This document shows positions 1-6,290 of a stretch of 9,497 nt of DNA, in pieces. Location of the stretch: positions 1 to 9,497 of the forward strand of contig CAKPZU010000082.1 of NCBI GenBank assembly GCA_934215405.1, in the 5' to 3' direction. Positions within the stretch are counted from its first letter, which is position 1; every line of letters begins with the position of its first letter. Made by a program: the position numbers and the translations under genes. The notes under the pieces were generated by a model. That model had not been told where the DNA came from. It searched no databases and saw nothing but the letters and a program-made list of their open reading frames with translations. This stretch comes from an uncultured Bacilli bacterium. Its GTDB lineage: Bacteria > Bacillota_I > Bacilli_A > RFN20 > CAG-631.

Positions 1-1
1 A

Positions 2-1699
2 AACAATTCAGTTGATAATATGGAAGGCTGTGTTACTACTAAAGAAGGCTACGAATTTGCTGGTTGGTATTATGATTCAACATTTAAAACACCATTCTAT
101 GCACATGAAGGTGTAAGTGAATCAACTACTTTATATGCAAAATGGAATAAGCTACACGATGTTAAATTAGTTTATAATAATGGCACTAATGATGAAACAA
201 TTAAAGTTGCTGATGGTAAGGAACTTGAAGTTGATAATCCTATTAAGAATGACTATTTATTTGAAGGATGGTATACTAATAGTTCATTTACTCCTACAAG
301 TAAGTATAATGCAACACCAATTACAACAAATGTAACTTTCTATGCAAATTATGTAAAAGCTCCATATTTTATTGGAAATTATAAAGGAATTAACGAAAGA
401 TCAATAGGATATAAATTAGGAATTAAAGATACAAACACTATTAAAAGTGATGCAGAATATAGAAGAACGCTTTCTATTAATAATGATTATTCAATCATAA
501 CTGGAAATGAAGACGTAACAACATGGGATTTATCAAGCTATGACGAGGCCACTAATATTTTAGTTTCAAGCAATAATACTCATTATTATTACTATAAAAC
601 TAAAGATGGTGATATATTCATTGTTTGTGATTATTCAAGTGGAAAAGAAACAATTTGTGATGATGACTTCAATGTTTATGTTATGGCTGATTCTGCTAAA
701 TTTGTATCTGTTAAATGGACTGCAAATGGAACAACTACATATTTATATAGAGTTATTGAGGCACAAGTAAATAACCATACAACTAATATATTTATTGATG
801 GAGTTAATAATAAAGCATATTTTGATGTTAACATTTTAAATAAACAAAATACTGCCATAACTGTTAATGATGTTTACAATACTGATTATATTGATTTTAT
901 TAACATTACTGATGCAAACGGTGTAACTATTAATAAGTTTGCTAATAAAAATGGTGATTTTACTAAACTTGATGGCTTTGAAGGTGAATATACAAATGAA
1001 ACAATAGGTAGCTTCTCTATTAATGGTGTTGGAACTATTACTGTTGGCGGTAATGATTTCGAATATGTTCTTGAAAACAATTTAATCTATGCAACAATTG
1101 ATGGAAAATTAACAGTATTAAAAACAAATAAATCAAATAATACTGCAACTATTGAACAAGATGGCTATAAAGCTACATTAACTGGTGAATCTGGCACTTT
1201 AGTACTTGATGGATTTGGAAATGCTTCATTAAATGGCAAGACTGGAGTATATACAGTAAGTGGTAAAAATGTAGCAGTGACAATTGATAGAATAACTACC
1301 GTATATACTGCAAATTTCGAAGATAAAACTTTCTTCACTAAGAGTATTTTCTCTGGTCATTCATTCAAAGGGACTTACTATAGTAAATGGTATGAAGGTG
1401 ACGAGTACTATAGTCCTAATCAAGATTTAGTTATTAATTTTGATGATGTTCCAACAATTAGTGGTGTTATGTATGCTGGATATGGTAAAAATTATTATTT
1501 CTACTTTACTGGCTCTTGGAATGCTGATAGTAAGGAATTAACACTAACATTTACTAAATGTGTTACTTCTGATGCTGTTGGCAAGAGTTTAGTATTTAAA
1601 GTTGAAGGTAACACCTTAACTGCTATTAGTGGTTGGACCGCTAATACATATGAATTTACAACAAAGTGTTCATTAACAAGTACTACATTTTCACTATAA
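2..1699 (+). CDS. Surface protein with Listeria-Bacteroides repeats, 5'-truncated paralogue of the next gene
   Basis: The reading frame is open from the window edge to TAA at 1697-1699, giving 565 residues. The ATG at 20 has no Shine-Dalgarno sequence and lies inside a repeat, so the true start is upstream of the window. In order: the end of one Listeria-Bacteroides repeat (FAGWYYDSTF ... TLYAKW, to about 160), a second one (FEGWYTNSSF ... VTFYANY, to about 355), a ~230-residue module (356-1045), one or two beta-units ending in LVLDGFGNASLNG (about 1195-1235), and a C-terminal domain (1343-1696). The last three parts align with the C-terminal half of the neighbouring lipoprotein. Family knowledge: these GW...YAKW repeats (InlB B-repeat/Flg_new type) occur in exported proteins of Firmicutes and Bacteroidetes. 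No LPXTG motif or C-terminal membrane segment is present, so anchoring must come from the missing N-terminus. A collagen-like lipoprotein N-terminus like the neighbour's is possible but not visible. Function unknown; a surface or adhesion role is inference. Confidence 0.85.
   Translation, partial: NNSVDNMEGCVTTKEGYEFAGWYYDSTFKTPFYAHEGVSESTTLYAKWNKLHDVKLVYNNGTNDETIKVADGKELEVDNPIKNDYLFEGWYTNSSFTPTSKYNATPITTNVTFYANYVKAPYFIGNYKGINERSIGYKLGIKDTNTIKSDAEYRRTLSINNDYSIITGNEDVTTWDLSSYDEATNILVSSNNTHYYYYKTKDGDIFIVCDYSSGKETICDDDFNVYVMADSAKFVSVKWTANGTTTYLYRVIEAQVNNHTTNIFIDGVNNKAYFDVNILNKQNTAITVNDVYNTDYIDFINITDANGVTINKFANKNGDFTKLDGFEGEYTNETIGSFSINGVGTITVGGNDFEYVLENNLIYATIDGKLTVLKTNKSNNTATIEQDGYKATLTGESGTLVLDGFGNASLNGKTGVYTVSGKNVAVTIDRITTVYTANFEDKTFFTKSIFSGHSFKGTYYSKWYEGDEYYSPNQDLVINFDDVPTISGVMYAGYGKNYYFYFTGSWNADSKELTLTFTKCVTSDAVGKSLVFKVEGNTLTAISGWTANTYEFTTKCSLTSTTFSL
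356..1045 (+). repeat. Module copy 1 of 3 (unrecognised ~230-residue protein domain)
   Basis: It begins at KAPYFIG right after a Listeria-Bacteroides repeat. Landmarks shared with copies at 3662-4279 and 4847-5530 are DLSSYDEATNIL, ETICDDDFNVYVMAD, a Lys/Arg-rich beta stretch, IFIDGVNNKAYFDV, ITDANGVTINKF, then DGFEGEYT and a short G-V-G strand. Two cysteines lie ten residues apart (IVC ... TIC); the second aligns with a cysteine in copy 3. I do not recognise a named domain. The alternation of short hydrophobic and Gly/Asn/Asp-rich turns suggests an all-beta fold. Confidence 0.7.
1343..1696 (+). repeat. C-terminal domain shared by both surface proteins, copy 1
   Basis: This segment (SIFSGHSFKGTYY ... 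W ... ISGVMYAGYG ... FTGSW ... LTLTFTK ... KSLVFKVEGNTLT) aligns with residues 1323-1433 of the downstream lipoprotein (SKFSGLTFTGTHKDVW ... ITGTVKFGYS ... FSGTL ... LVITITK ... KTATFKVEDGKLT). Both copies end their proteins shortly after a final beta strand, without a sorting signal. It looks like a small beta-sandwich or lipocalin-like barrel, but the family is not recognised. The shared order of module, beta-unit and this domain supports an ancestral tandem gene duplication. Confidence 0.65.
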
Positions 1700-1705
1700 T
1701 TAATT

Positions 1706-1733
1706 AAGAGGCAACCAAAATTGCCTCTTTTTT
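1706..1733 (+). terminator. Intrinsic terminator of the first gene
   Basis: A nine-base-pair stem (AAGAGGCAA 1706-1714 paired with TTGCCTCTT 1721-1729) closes a six-base loop, and the run of T continues to 1733. It lies seven bases after the stop codon and ends transcription of the first gene, so the lipoprotein gene needs its own promoter. Confidence 0.9.
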
Positions 1734-1774
1734 AACGTTTTATTACATTCTTGAAGTAAAATAAAAAAAATATA

Positions 1775-1803
1775 TTGAAAACGATAAAAAATAGTGTTAT
1801 AGT
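1775..1803 (+). promoter_or_regulatory. Candidate sigma-A promoter for the collagen-like lipoprotein gene
   Basis: TTGAAA at 1775-1780 and TATAGT at 1798-1803 are separated by 17 bases, the ideal vegetative spacing. Transcription would start near 1810, giving a leader of about 65 bases that contains the palindrome at 1815-1839. A competing perfect TATAAT lies at 1847-1852, but it lacks a good -35 at proper distance (TTGCTT at 1828 is only 13 bases away). In DNA this AT-rich, chance -10 boxes are frequent, so the choice is tentative. Confidence 0.5.
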
Positions 1804-1814
1804 AAAACATGATA

Positions 1815-1839
1815 TTTTTTAGCAAATTTGCTTAAAAAA
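1815..1839. promoter_or_regulatory. Palindrome in the leader of the lipoprotein gene (possible operator or hairpin)
   Basis: AGCAAATTTGCT at 1821-1832 is a perfect 12-base palindrome. Six T on its left (1815-1820) and six A on its right (1834-1839) extend the symmetry, broken only by one extra T at 1833. It lies just downstream of the TTGAAA/TATAGT promoter candidate and immediately before the TATAAT at 1847, where a bound repressor would block either. In RNA the 12-base core has no loop, so a DNA-binding site is more natural than a tight hairpin, though an opened stem is possible. It is not followed by a T-tract, so it is not a terminator on the + strand. Confidence 0.45.
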
Positions 1840-1862
1840 TTTCATTTATAATATAAAATATG

Positions 1863-1868
1863 AAAGGA
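1863..1868 (+). promoter_or_regulatory. Ribosome binding site of the lipoprotein gene
   Basis: AAAGGA sits eight bases before the ATG at 1877, fixing this as the start. The protein then begins with a basic n-region and a lipoprotein signal peptide, as expected for the real N-terminus. Confidence 0.8.
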
Positions 1869-1876
1869 ATATTATT

Positions 1877-4800
1877 ATGAAAAAGACTAAAAAAAGAATA
1901 ATGATTTATAGTTTACCTCTTCTTTTATCTTTAGGTTTAGTTGCTTGTAACCCAACTAGTAATAGTTCAAGTACACCAGATTTAAAGGATTACACATTAG
2001 AAGACGTCTATAATCTAGCTGTAAAAGCAGGCTACACTGGTACTTTTGAAGATTGGATTGCAACATTAAAGGGCGATAAAGGTGACACTGGCGCTACTGG
2101 TGAAACTGGTTCAAAAGGTGATAAAGGTGACACTGGCGAAAAGGGCGACAAAGGCGATACTGGTGAAAAAGGTGATAAAGGTGAAACTGGTTCAAAAGGT
2201 GATAAAGGTGACACTGGTGCTACTGGTAAAGATGGTAAATCCTTAAGAACTGGTGCAGGTACTCCATTAAAATCAACTGGTAAAGATGGTGATTCATATG
2301 TTGATACATTAACTTGGGATTTCTATACTAAAGCTAATGGCGAATGGACTAAAACTGGAAATTTAAAAGGTGATAAAGGCGATACTGGTGATAAAGGCGA
2401 TAAGGGTGACACTGGTGATAAAGGTGATAAAGGCGATACTGGTGAAAAGGGGGACAAAGGTGACACTGGTGATAAAGGTCAAGATGGTTCATCTTTATAT
2501 ACAGGGGCAGACGAAGTTCCTTCACTTTCACTAGGTAAAGATGGAGATACTTATATTTGTACTTCTAACTGGTCTTTTTGGTCTAAAGAAGGCAATGTTT
2601 GGAAAAAAGTAGGAAACATTAAAGGCGATACTGGCGCAACTGGCGCTACTGGTGCAACTGGTGCTACTGGTTCAAAAGGCGATAAAGGTGACACTGGCGA
2701 AAAGGGCGACAAAGGCGATACTGGTGAAAAGGGTGACAAAGGTGACACTGGTGATAAAGGTGAAACAGGCACTTCATTACATACCGGTATGGAAAAACCT
2801 TCATCTTCTCTTGGAAATGATGGCGACTCATATATTTGTGTTTCAGACTGGTCATTCTATATGAAGGCTGAAGGCAAATGGGTAAAGGTGGGTACTATTA
2901 AAGGTGAAGATGGTACTGATGCTTCAGATTCACATCTTGAATATAGAGTTGTAGATGATGGTGATGTAATTGCTTTAAAACGTTTCTGGTTTGGAACTGA
3001 TGATGCTATTGGCGCAGCTTTAAAAACTGTTGCAAAGCCAGCCGAAGTAACAGTCAATGCAAATCCAGGTGATAAAGGATTTTCAAAGGATTCATATGAT
3101 GTTTACCCATTTACACAAAATGGTTCAACATACACAAGTTCAAACAAAGAAATTGGTAACTCACAATCAGTAATGACAGCTACTGCTACAAAAGCAGGCT
3201 CTTTCTCATTTAGTTACAAAGTACAAGGTGAAGCAAGATATGACTATTTAATTGTATATAAAAATGATAAAGCTGTAAGTGATAAATTATCAAATGGTGC
3301 AACTGAAATGGAAGGCACAATGACAGTTGACTTAGCACTTGGCGATGTTGTTACAATTGTATATAGAAAAGATGGAAGTGGTAATAGAGGCGAAGATAGA
3401 GCAGAAATTACTATTAATGATTCATCTTATACTACTGGTATGGTTACATATAATTCACTTGGTGGAACTAGATATTTACCATCAATTACTGTAAACGGAA
3501 CATTAACTGAAGCACTTCCAACTCCTACAAAAGATGGATTCTATTTTGCTGGATGGTACACTAGTGAAAACTTTACTGAAGATGAAAAGGTAACTGATGA
3601 ATACACATTTGCAAAAGAAAATACAACACTTTATGCTTATTGGATTCCAAATTCAGAAGCTAATGTTTTAATGGGTAGCCATTATGGTCTATTCTATTCA
3701 GATACAGCCTCTTCTGCATCAAATTCTTATTCAAAATTAGATGTTGATTTCTTTGGAAATTATTCTTCTCAAAGTGGATATTCAACTTTTACATCTGGTC
3801 AATTCACAGATTATGATGAAACTGCTGGAACATTTAATGTTGGTAATAAAAAAGCATATTATGATGCTAGCACTGGTTTATTAGTACTAAAAGAGCAAGG
3901 GACAGATGAGAACTCAATTTACTTTATTGGCTCAACAGAAAAAATTGCAACATCTGTATCTAAAACTTGCTATTTTGAAAGTGGAAAATATAGATTCGTT
4001 GAAATAGCAAAAGATGGCGCTGCTCATAAGATCTTTATTAATGGTAAAACTGGAGAAGTATTCTTTGATGTTGAAACATATGACTTAGATGGTAATGTTG
4101 TTGAAACAACAAATATTACTTCATCATTTGTAGTAATCGTTAAAGATAAAAATGGAAATGATGTTGCAAAATTTGGTACAACATATTCAGCATTAAAGGA
4201 AGCTAATGAATTAATGGGAGTTTATACAGTTGAAGGCACAACTGATACTGTTAAAGTATCTGGCGCTGGATGCTTAATTTATAGTAAATTAGGTGAAACA
4301 CGTAAGATTTCATATGACACTCTAAATGAGTCTACTTTAAACATTACTTCTACAAATAGCTATAACTATGATATTACTCTTGATACTACTTCTCATACAG
4401 CAACAATTGTTGAAAATAAATATACAATTTCTTATGAATGGAATAATCATGAAGTTGCTGATACTTCAAATCCTACATTCGTATGGCAAAAGAGCTGGCT
4501 TGATGTACCAGCACCAGAAATTAATTCTTATGTTGAAGAAGAAGGAGTTAAATACGTATTTAAGGGCTGGTTCACTAATGAAGAATTAACTGAATCATAT
4601 AGACGTCATCAATTAACTGGTGATATTACACTTTATGCTAAATGGGTTGATGGCGCAACAATTACTTATGATGCAAATGGTGGAACTTCAAAGAAAGATA
4701 GTGAAGTCGTTGGAATTGGAGATACTTTATCATTACCACAAGTATCAAAATCTGGATTTATCTTTGATGGTTGGTATAATGGAGAAGTATTATTTGATGG

Positions 4801-6178
4801 TGAAACAGAAGTTACTGGTGATGTTAAATTAGTTGCTAAATGGGTTGAAGCTCCATACTATATTAAAACATTCTATGGCGCTAATTTAGATGATAGCAAT
4901 TTTGGATCAAAATCACGTAATTCAACTTCAAGTTATAGAATGACTTTAACTGAAGAAAAGAAAATTGAAGGCAATAAATTTAGTGGAAGAACATTTGATT
5001 TATCTTCTTATGATGAAACAACACACATTCTTACTTTAAATAATACAAGTAGCACTCCTATTTTCTTCTATCAATGTGCAAATGGTATGGTAATTGCTGT
5101 AAGCCCATATTCAGAATCAGGCACATTATGCTCAGATGATTTTAGCATGTATGCTGCTAGTGATACAAACTCAAATGTTTCATTTGATACAATTTATTGG
5201 GATAATGGCTTTATGAAAATTACGAAGGTTACTGTTGGTGATAAGGTAGCTTATGTATTAACAAATGGTAGAACTAATACTGTTGTTGCTGATGTTCACT
5301 TTACTAATTTTGCTGGTGAAGCAATTGAATTTGCATCTTTATACAACACAACTGACAAAAAGTTTGCTGATGAAGTTATCATTTTAGATGCAAATAATAG
5401 TGTTGTTGCAAAATATGGTGGCTCTGAAAGTGGCTTTGTTAATGATGATGGTGCTAAAGGAACTTACGCTGGCTCATTAAATGGTGTTAATGCAAATGTC
5501 GTATTAAATGGCTTTGGAAAAGCAAATGTTTCATTTAATGGTGCAGCAAGCGTTGAAGGAACTTATAAAGTTGAAGATGATGTAATCACTTTAGTAGCTA
5601 ATGGAGTTACATATAAATTCACACACGTTGATGGAACTTTAACTCAAGTCCTTGATGGATATGAAGGCACTTATACAAATGGTGAAAACACATTAACATT
5701 AACTGGTTGGGGGGATGCAACATTCAATGGTGCATCTACAACATACACTCTTAATGGAGATATGATTATATTCATGAATGGTAGTGAAGAAGTTTACTGC
5801 TATGTTAATAGAAGCACACAAACTTACGAAATAGCAACAATGTCAAAGTTCTCTGGCTTGACATTTACTGGAACTCATAAGGATGTTTGGAATGATGACG
5901 AACCAATTTCATTTGCATTTGATAATGGTGTACTAATTACAGGTACAGTTAAATTTGGATATTCATCAAGTTATTCAACAACATTTAGTGGAACATTAAC
6001 TGGTGACACATTAGTTATAACAATAACAAAAGAATTATATGGTAGTGGCTTGCTTAATAAAACTGCAACATTTAAGGTTGAAGATGGTAAGCTTACATGT
6101 ACTGATACACAATTAGGTAGTGGTACATATAAGATTCAAAAGGGTACAGTTGTAACTAATAGTAGTTTTGTAGCATAA
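1877..6178 (+). CDS. Collagen-like lipoprotein with Listeria-Bacteroides repeats (1433 residues)
   Basis: A complete gene for a large, probably membrane-anchored surface protein. Residues 1-24 form a lipoprotein signal (KKTKKR, hydrophobic core, lipobox LVAC with Cys24). A conserved lead-in follows (DVYNLAVKAGYTGTFEDW, 43-60). Gly-X-Y segments at 66-122, 165-206 and 250-300 alternate with linker modules at 122-164, 206-249 and 300-342. Residues 351-515 form a beta-rich domain (GSFSFSYKV ... YDYLIVYKN). Listeria-Bacteroides repeats lie at 521-591, about 850-923 and 924-990. Unrecognised modules lie at 596-801 and 991-1218, G-F/W-G beta-units at about 1193-1320, and the C-terminal domain at 1323-1433. 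No LPXTG motif is present; anchoring is through the lipid. Known: Lys-Gly-Asp/Glu triplets stabilise bacterial collagen trimers. Inferred: a trimeric stalk displaying beta-rich heads, perhaps for adhesion. It has its own promoter candidate and terminator, so it is probably transcribed alone. Phage tail fibres share the collagen/linker pattern, but the lipobox argues against that. Confidence 0.92.
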   Translation: MKKTKKRIMIYSLPLLLSLGLVACNPTSNSSSTPDLKDYTLEDVYNLAVKAGYTGTFEDWIATLKGDKGDTGATGETGSKGDKGDTGEKGDKGDTGEKGDKGETGSKGDKGDTGATGKDGKSLRTGAGTPLKSTGKDGDSYVDTLTWDFYTKANGEWTKTGNLKGDKGDTGDKGDKGDTGDKGDKGDTGEKGDKGDTGDKGQDGSSLYTGADEVPSLSLGKDGDTYICTSNWSFWSKEGNVWKKVGNIKGDTGATGATGATGATGSKGDKGDTGEKGDKGDTGEKGDKGDTGDKGETGTSLHTGMEKPSSSLGNDGDSYICVSDWSFYMKAEGKWVKVGTIKGEDGTDASDSHLEYRVVDDGDVIALKRFWFGTDDAIGAALKTVAKPAEVTVNANPGDKGFSKDSYDVYPFTQNGSTYTSSNKEIGNSQSVMTATATKAGSFSFSYKVQGEARYDYLIVYKNDKAVSDKLSNGATEMEGTMTVDLALGDVVTIVYRKDGSGNRGEDRAEITINDSSYTTGMVTYNSLGGTRYLPSITVNGTLTEALPTPTKDGFYFAGWYTSENFTEDEKVTDEYTFAKENTTLYAYWIPNSEANVLMGSHYGLFYSDTASSASNSYSKLDVDFFGNYSSQSGYSTFTSGQFTDYDETAGTFNVGNKKAYYDASTGLLVLKEQGTDENSIYFIGSTEKIATSVSKTCYFESGKYRFVEIAKDGAAHKIFINGKTGEVFFDVETYDLDGNVVETTNITSSFVVIVKDKNGNDVAKFGTTYSALKEANELMGVYTVEGTTDTVKVSGAGCLIYSKLGETRKISYDTLNESTLNITSTNSYNYDITLDTTSHTATIVENKYTISYEWNNHEVADTSNPTFVWQKSWLDVPAPEINSYVEEEGVKYVFKGWFTNEELTESYRRHQLTGDITLYAKWVDGATITYDANGGTSKKDSEVVGIGDTLSLPQVSKSGFIFDGWYNGEVLFDGETEVTGDVKLVAKWVEAPYYIKTFYGANLDDSNFGSKSRNSTSSYRMTLTEEKKIEGNKFSGRTFDLSSYDETTHILTLNNTSSTPIFFYQCANGMVIAVSPYSESGTLCSDDFSMYAASDTNSNVSFDTIYWDNGFMKITKVTVGDKVAYVLTNGRTNTVVADVHFTNFAGEAIEFASLYNTTDKKFADEVIILDANNSVVAKYGGSESGFVNDDGAKGTYAGSLNGVNANVVLNGFGKANVSFNGAASVEGTYKVEDDVITLVANGVTYKFTHVDGTLTQVLDGYEGTYTNGENTLTLTGWGDATFNGASTTYTLNGDMIIFMNGSEEVYCYVNRSTQTYEIATMSKFSGLTFTGTHKDVWNDDEPISFAFDNGVLITGTVKFGYSSSYSTTFSGTLTGDTLVITITKELYGSGLLNKTATFKVEDGKLTCTDTQLGSGTYKIQKGTVVTNSSFVA
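2072..2242 (+). repeat. Collagen-like Gly-X-Y segment 1 (19 triplets)
   Basis: Residues 66-122 run without interruption as Gly-X-Y, mostly GDK, GDT, GEK, GAT and GSK, with no proline at all. The repeating DNA unit is nine or eighteen bases. Bases 2120-2169 are identical to 2681-2730 in segment 3. Confidence 0.92.
2369..2494 (+). repeat. Collagen-like Gly-X-Y segment 2 (14 triplets)
   Basis: Residues 165-206 are uninterrupted Gly-X-Y, dominated by GDK and GDT in a strict six-residue or nine-residue rhythm, again without proline. A run of five G at 2449-2453 (AAG GGG GAC) is unusual for this AT-rich DNA. Confidence 0.92.
2624..2776 (+). repeat. Collagen-like Gly-X-Y segment 3 (17 triplets)
   Basis: Residues 250-300 begin with five near-identical uncharged triplets (GDT, then GAT four times) and then continue with charged GDK/GEK/GDT triplets. 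The GAT run places threonine in every Y position. In some bacterial collagens, such as BclA of Bacillus anthracis, threonines in the triplets are glycosylated; whether that happens here is unknown. Confidence 0.92.
3662..4279 (+). repeat. Module copy 2 of 3 (unrecognised protein domain)
   Basis: Residues 596-801 of the lipoprotein follow a Listeria-Bacteroides repeat, as copies 1 and 3 do. Shared landmarks are FTDYDETAGTF, a Lys/Arg strand, KIFINGKTGEVFFDV, VKDKNGNDVAKF and LMGVYTVEG with a G-A-G strand. It is the most divergent copy and lacks the C-x-D-D-F motif of copies 1 and 3. Confidence 0.65.
4847..5530 (+). repeat. Module copy 3 of 3 (unrecognised protein domain)
   Basis: Residues 991-1218 begin with EAPYYIK directly after a Listeria-Bacteroides repeat, matching KAPYFIG of copy 1. 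Then come FDLSSYDETTHIL, GTLCSDDFSMYAASD, a stretch ending VADVHF, ILDANNSVVAKY and GTYAG ... VVLNGFGKANV. It is closer to copy 1 in the neighbouring gene than to copy 2 in its own protein, suggesting that the repeat-module-C-terminus block was the unit duplicated between genes. Confidence 0.7.
5843..6175 (+). repeat. C-terminal domain shared by both surface proteins, copy 2
   Basis: Residues 1323-1433 match 1343-1696 of the first gene through SKFSGLTFTGTH, a following Trp, FGYS, an FSGTL turn, LVITITK and ATFKVEDGKLT. It contains one cysteine (LTC) where the other copy has none, while the other copy has LTFTKC and TTKC. Function unknown. Confidence 0.65.
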
Positions 6179-6188
6179 TACTTTTAAT

Positions 6189-6223
6189 AAAAGGCATGGG
6201 AATGAACTATGCCTTTTTCTTTT
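6189..6223 (+). terminator. Intrinsic terminator of the lipoprotein gene
   Basis: AAAAGGCAT at 6189-6197 pairs with ATGCCTTTT at 6209-6217 (nine pairs, extendable by G-T and G-C), and a T-rich tract with one C continues to 6223. It begins ten bases after the stop codon. Confidence 0.88.
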
Positions 6224-6290
6224 GACCTTTTTCATTTTAAAAATAGGTAAAAAATAACAATAACATTTTCCTAGAAAACAAAAAAAACAA

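Larger units (their letters stand above)
2240..2902 (+). repeat. Three linker modules between and after the collagen-like segments
   Basis: Copies lie at 2240-2368, 2492-2623 and 2774-2902. Each follows S-L-x-T-G, then a short variable stretch, G-x-D-G-D-[ST]-Y, an aromatic W-[SD]-F-[WY] core, G-x-W and ends in G-x-[IL]-K-G, which leads directly into the next Gly-X-Y run or ends the stalk. Similar modules are familiar between collagen segments in bacterial and phage fibre proteins. Copies 2 and 3 have a cysteine at the same place (YIC, residues 228 and 321), where copy 1 has Asp143. They may act as trimer registers or caps; that is inference. Confidence 0.8.

Noticed and set aside
20..22. ATG as the start of the first gene
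   Set aside because: The frame is open upstream to the window edge, there is no Shine-Dalgarno sequence, and the codon lies within a Listeria-Bacteroides repeat. It is an internal methionine of a truncated gene.
676..1080. Two short - strand frames inside the first gene
   Set aside because: They lie antisense to a continuous, homology-supported coding frame and have no upstream signals.
2072..2776. Direct repeats as a possible CRISPR array
   Set aside because: The repeats are short, contiguous, keep a three-base frame and encode Gly-X-Y; there are no unique spacers of regular length.
2032..2864. Several 60-73-codon open frames on both strands across the collagen region (Ser-Pro-Leu or His/Tyr-rich repeats)
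   Set aside because: They are off-frame readings of the 9/18-base collagen repeats, without ribosome binding sites or sensible domains.
1877..3000. Phage tail-fibre gene
   Set aside because: Collagen/linker alternation occurs in phage fibres, but the clear lipobox signal peptide and InlB-type repeats, and the absence of any phage gene nearby, favour a cellular surface lipoprotein.
4368..4832. Two + strand frames (Leu/Ile/Met-rich) inside the lipoprotein gene
   Set aside because: They are alternate-frame readings of sequence that encodes Listeria-Bacteroides repeats in the main frame.
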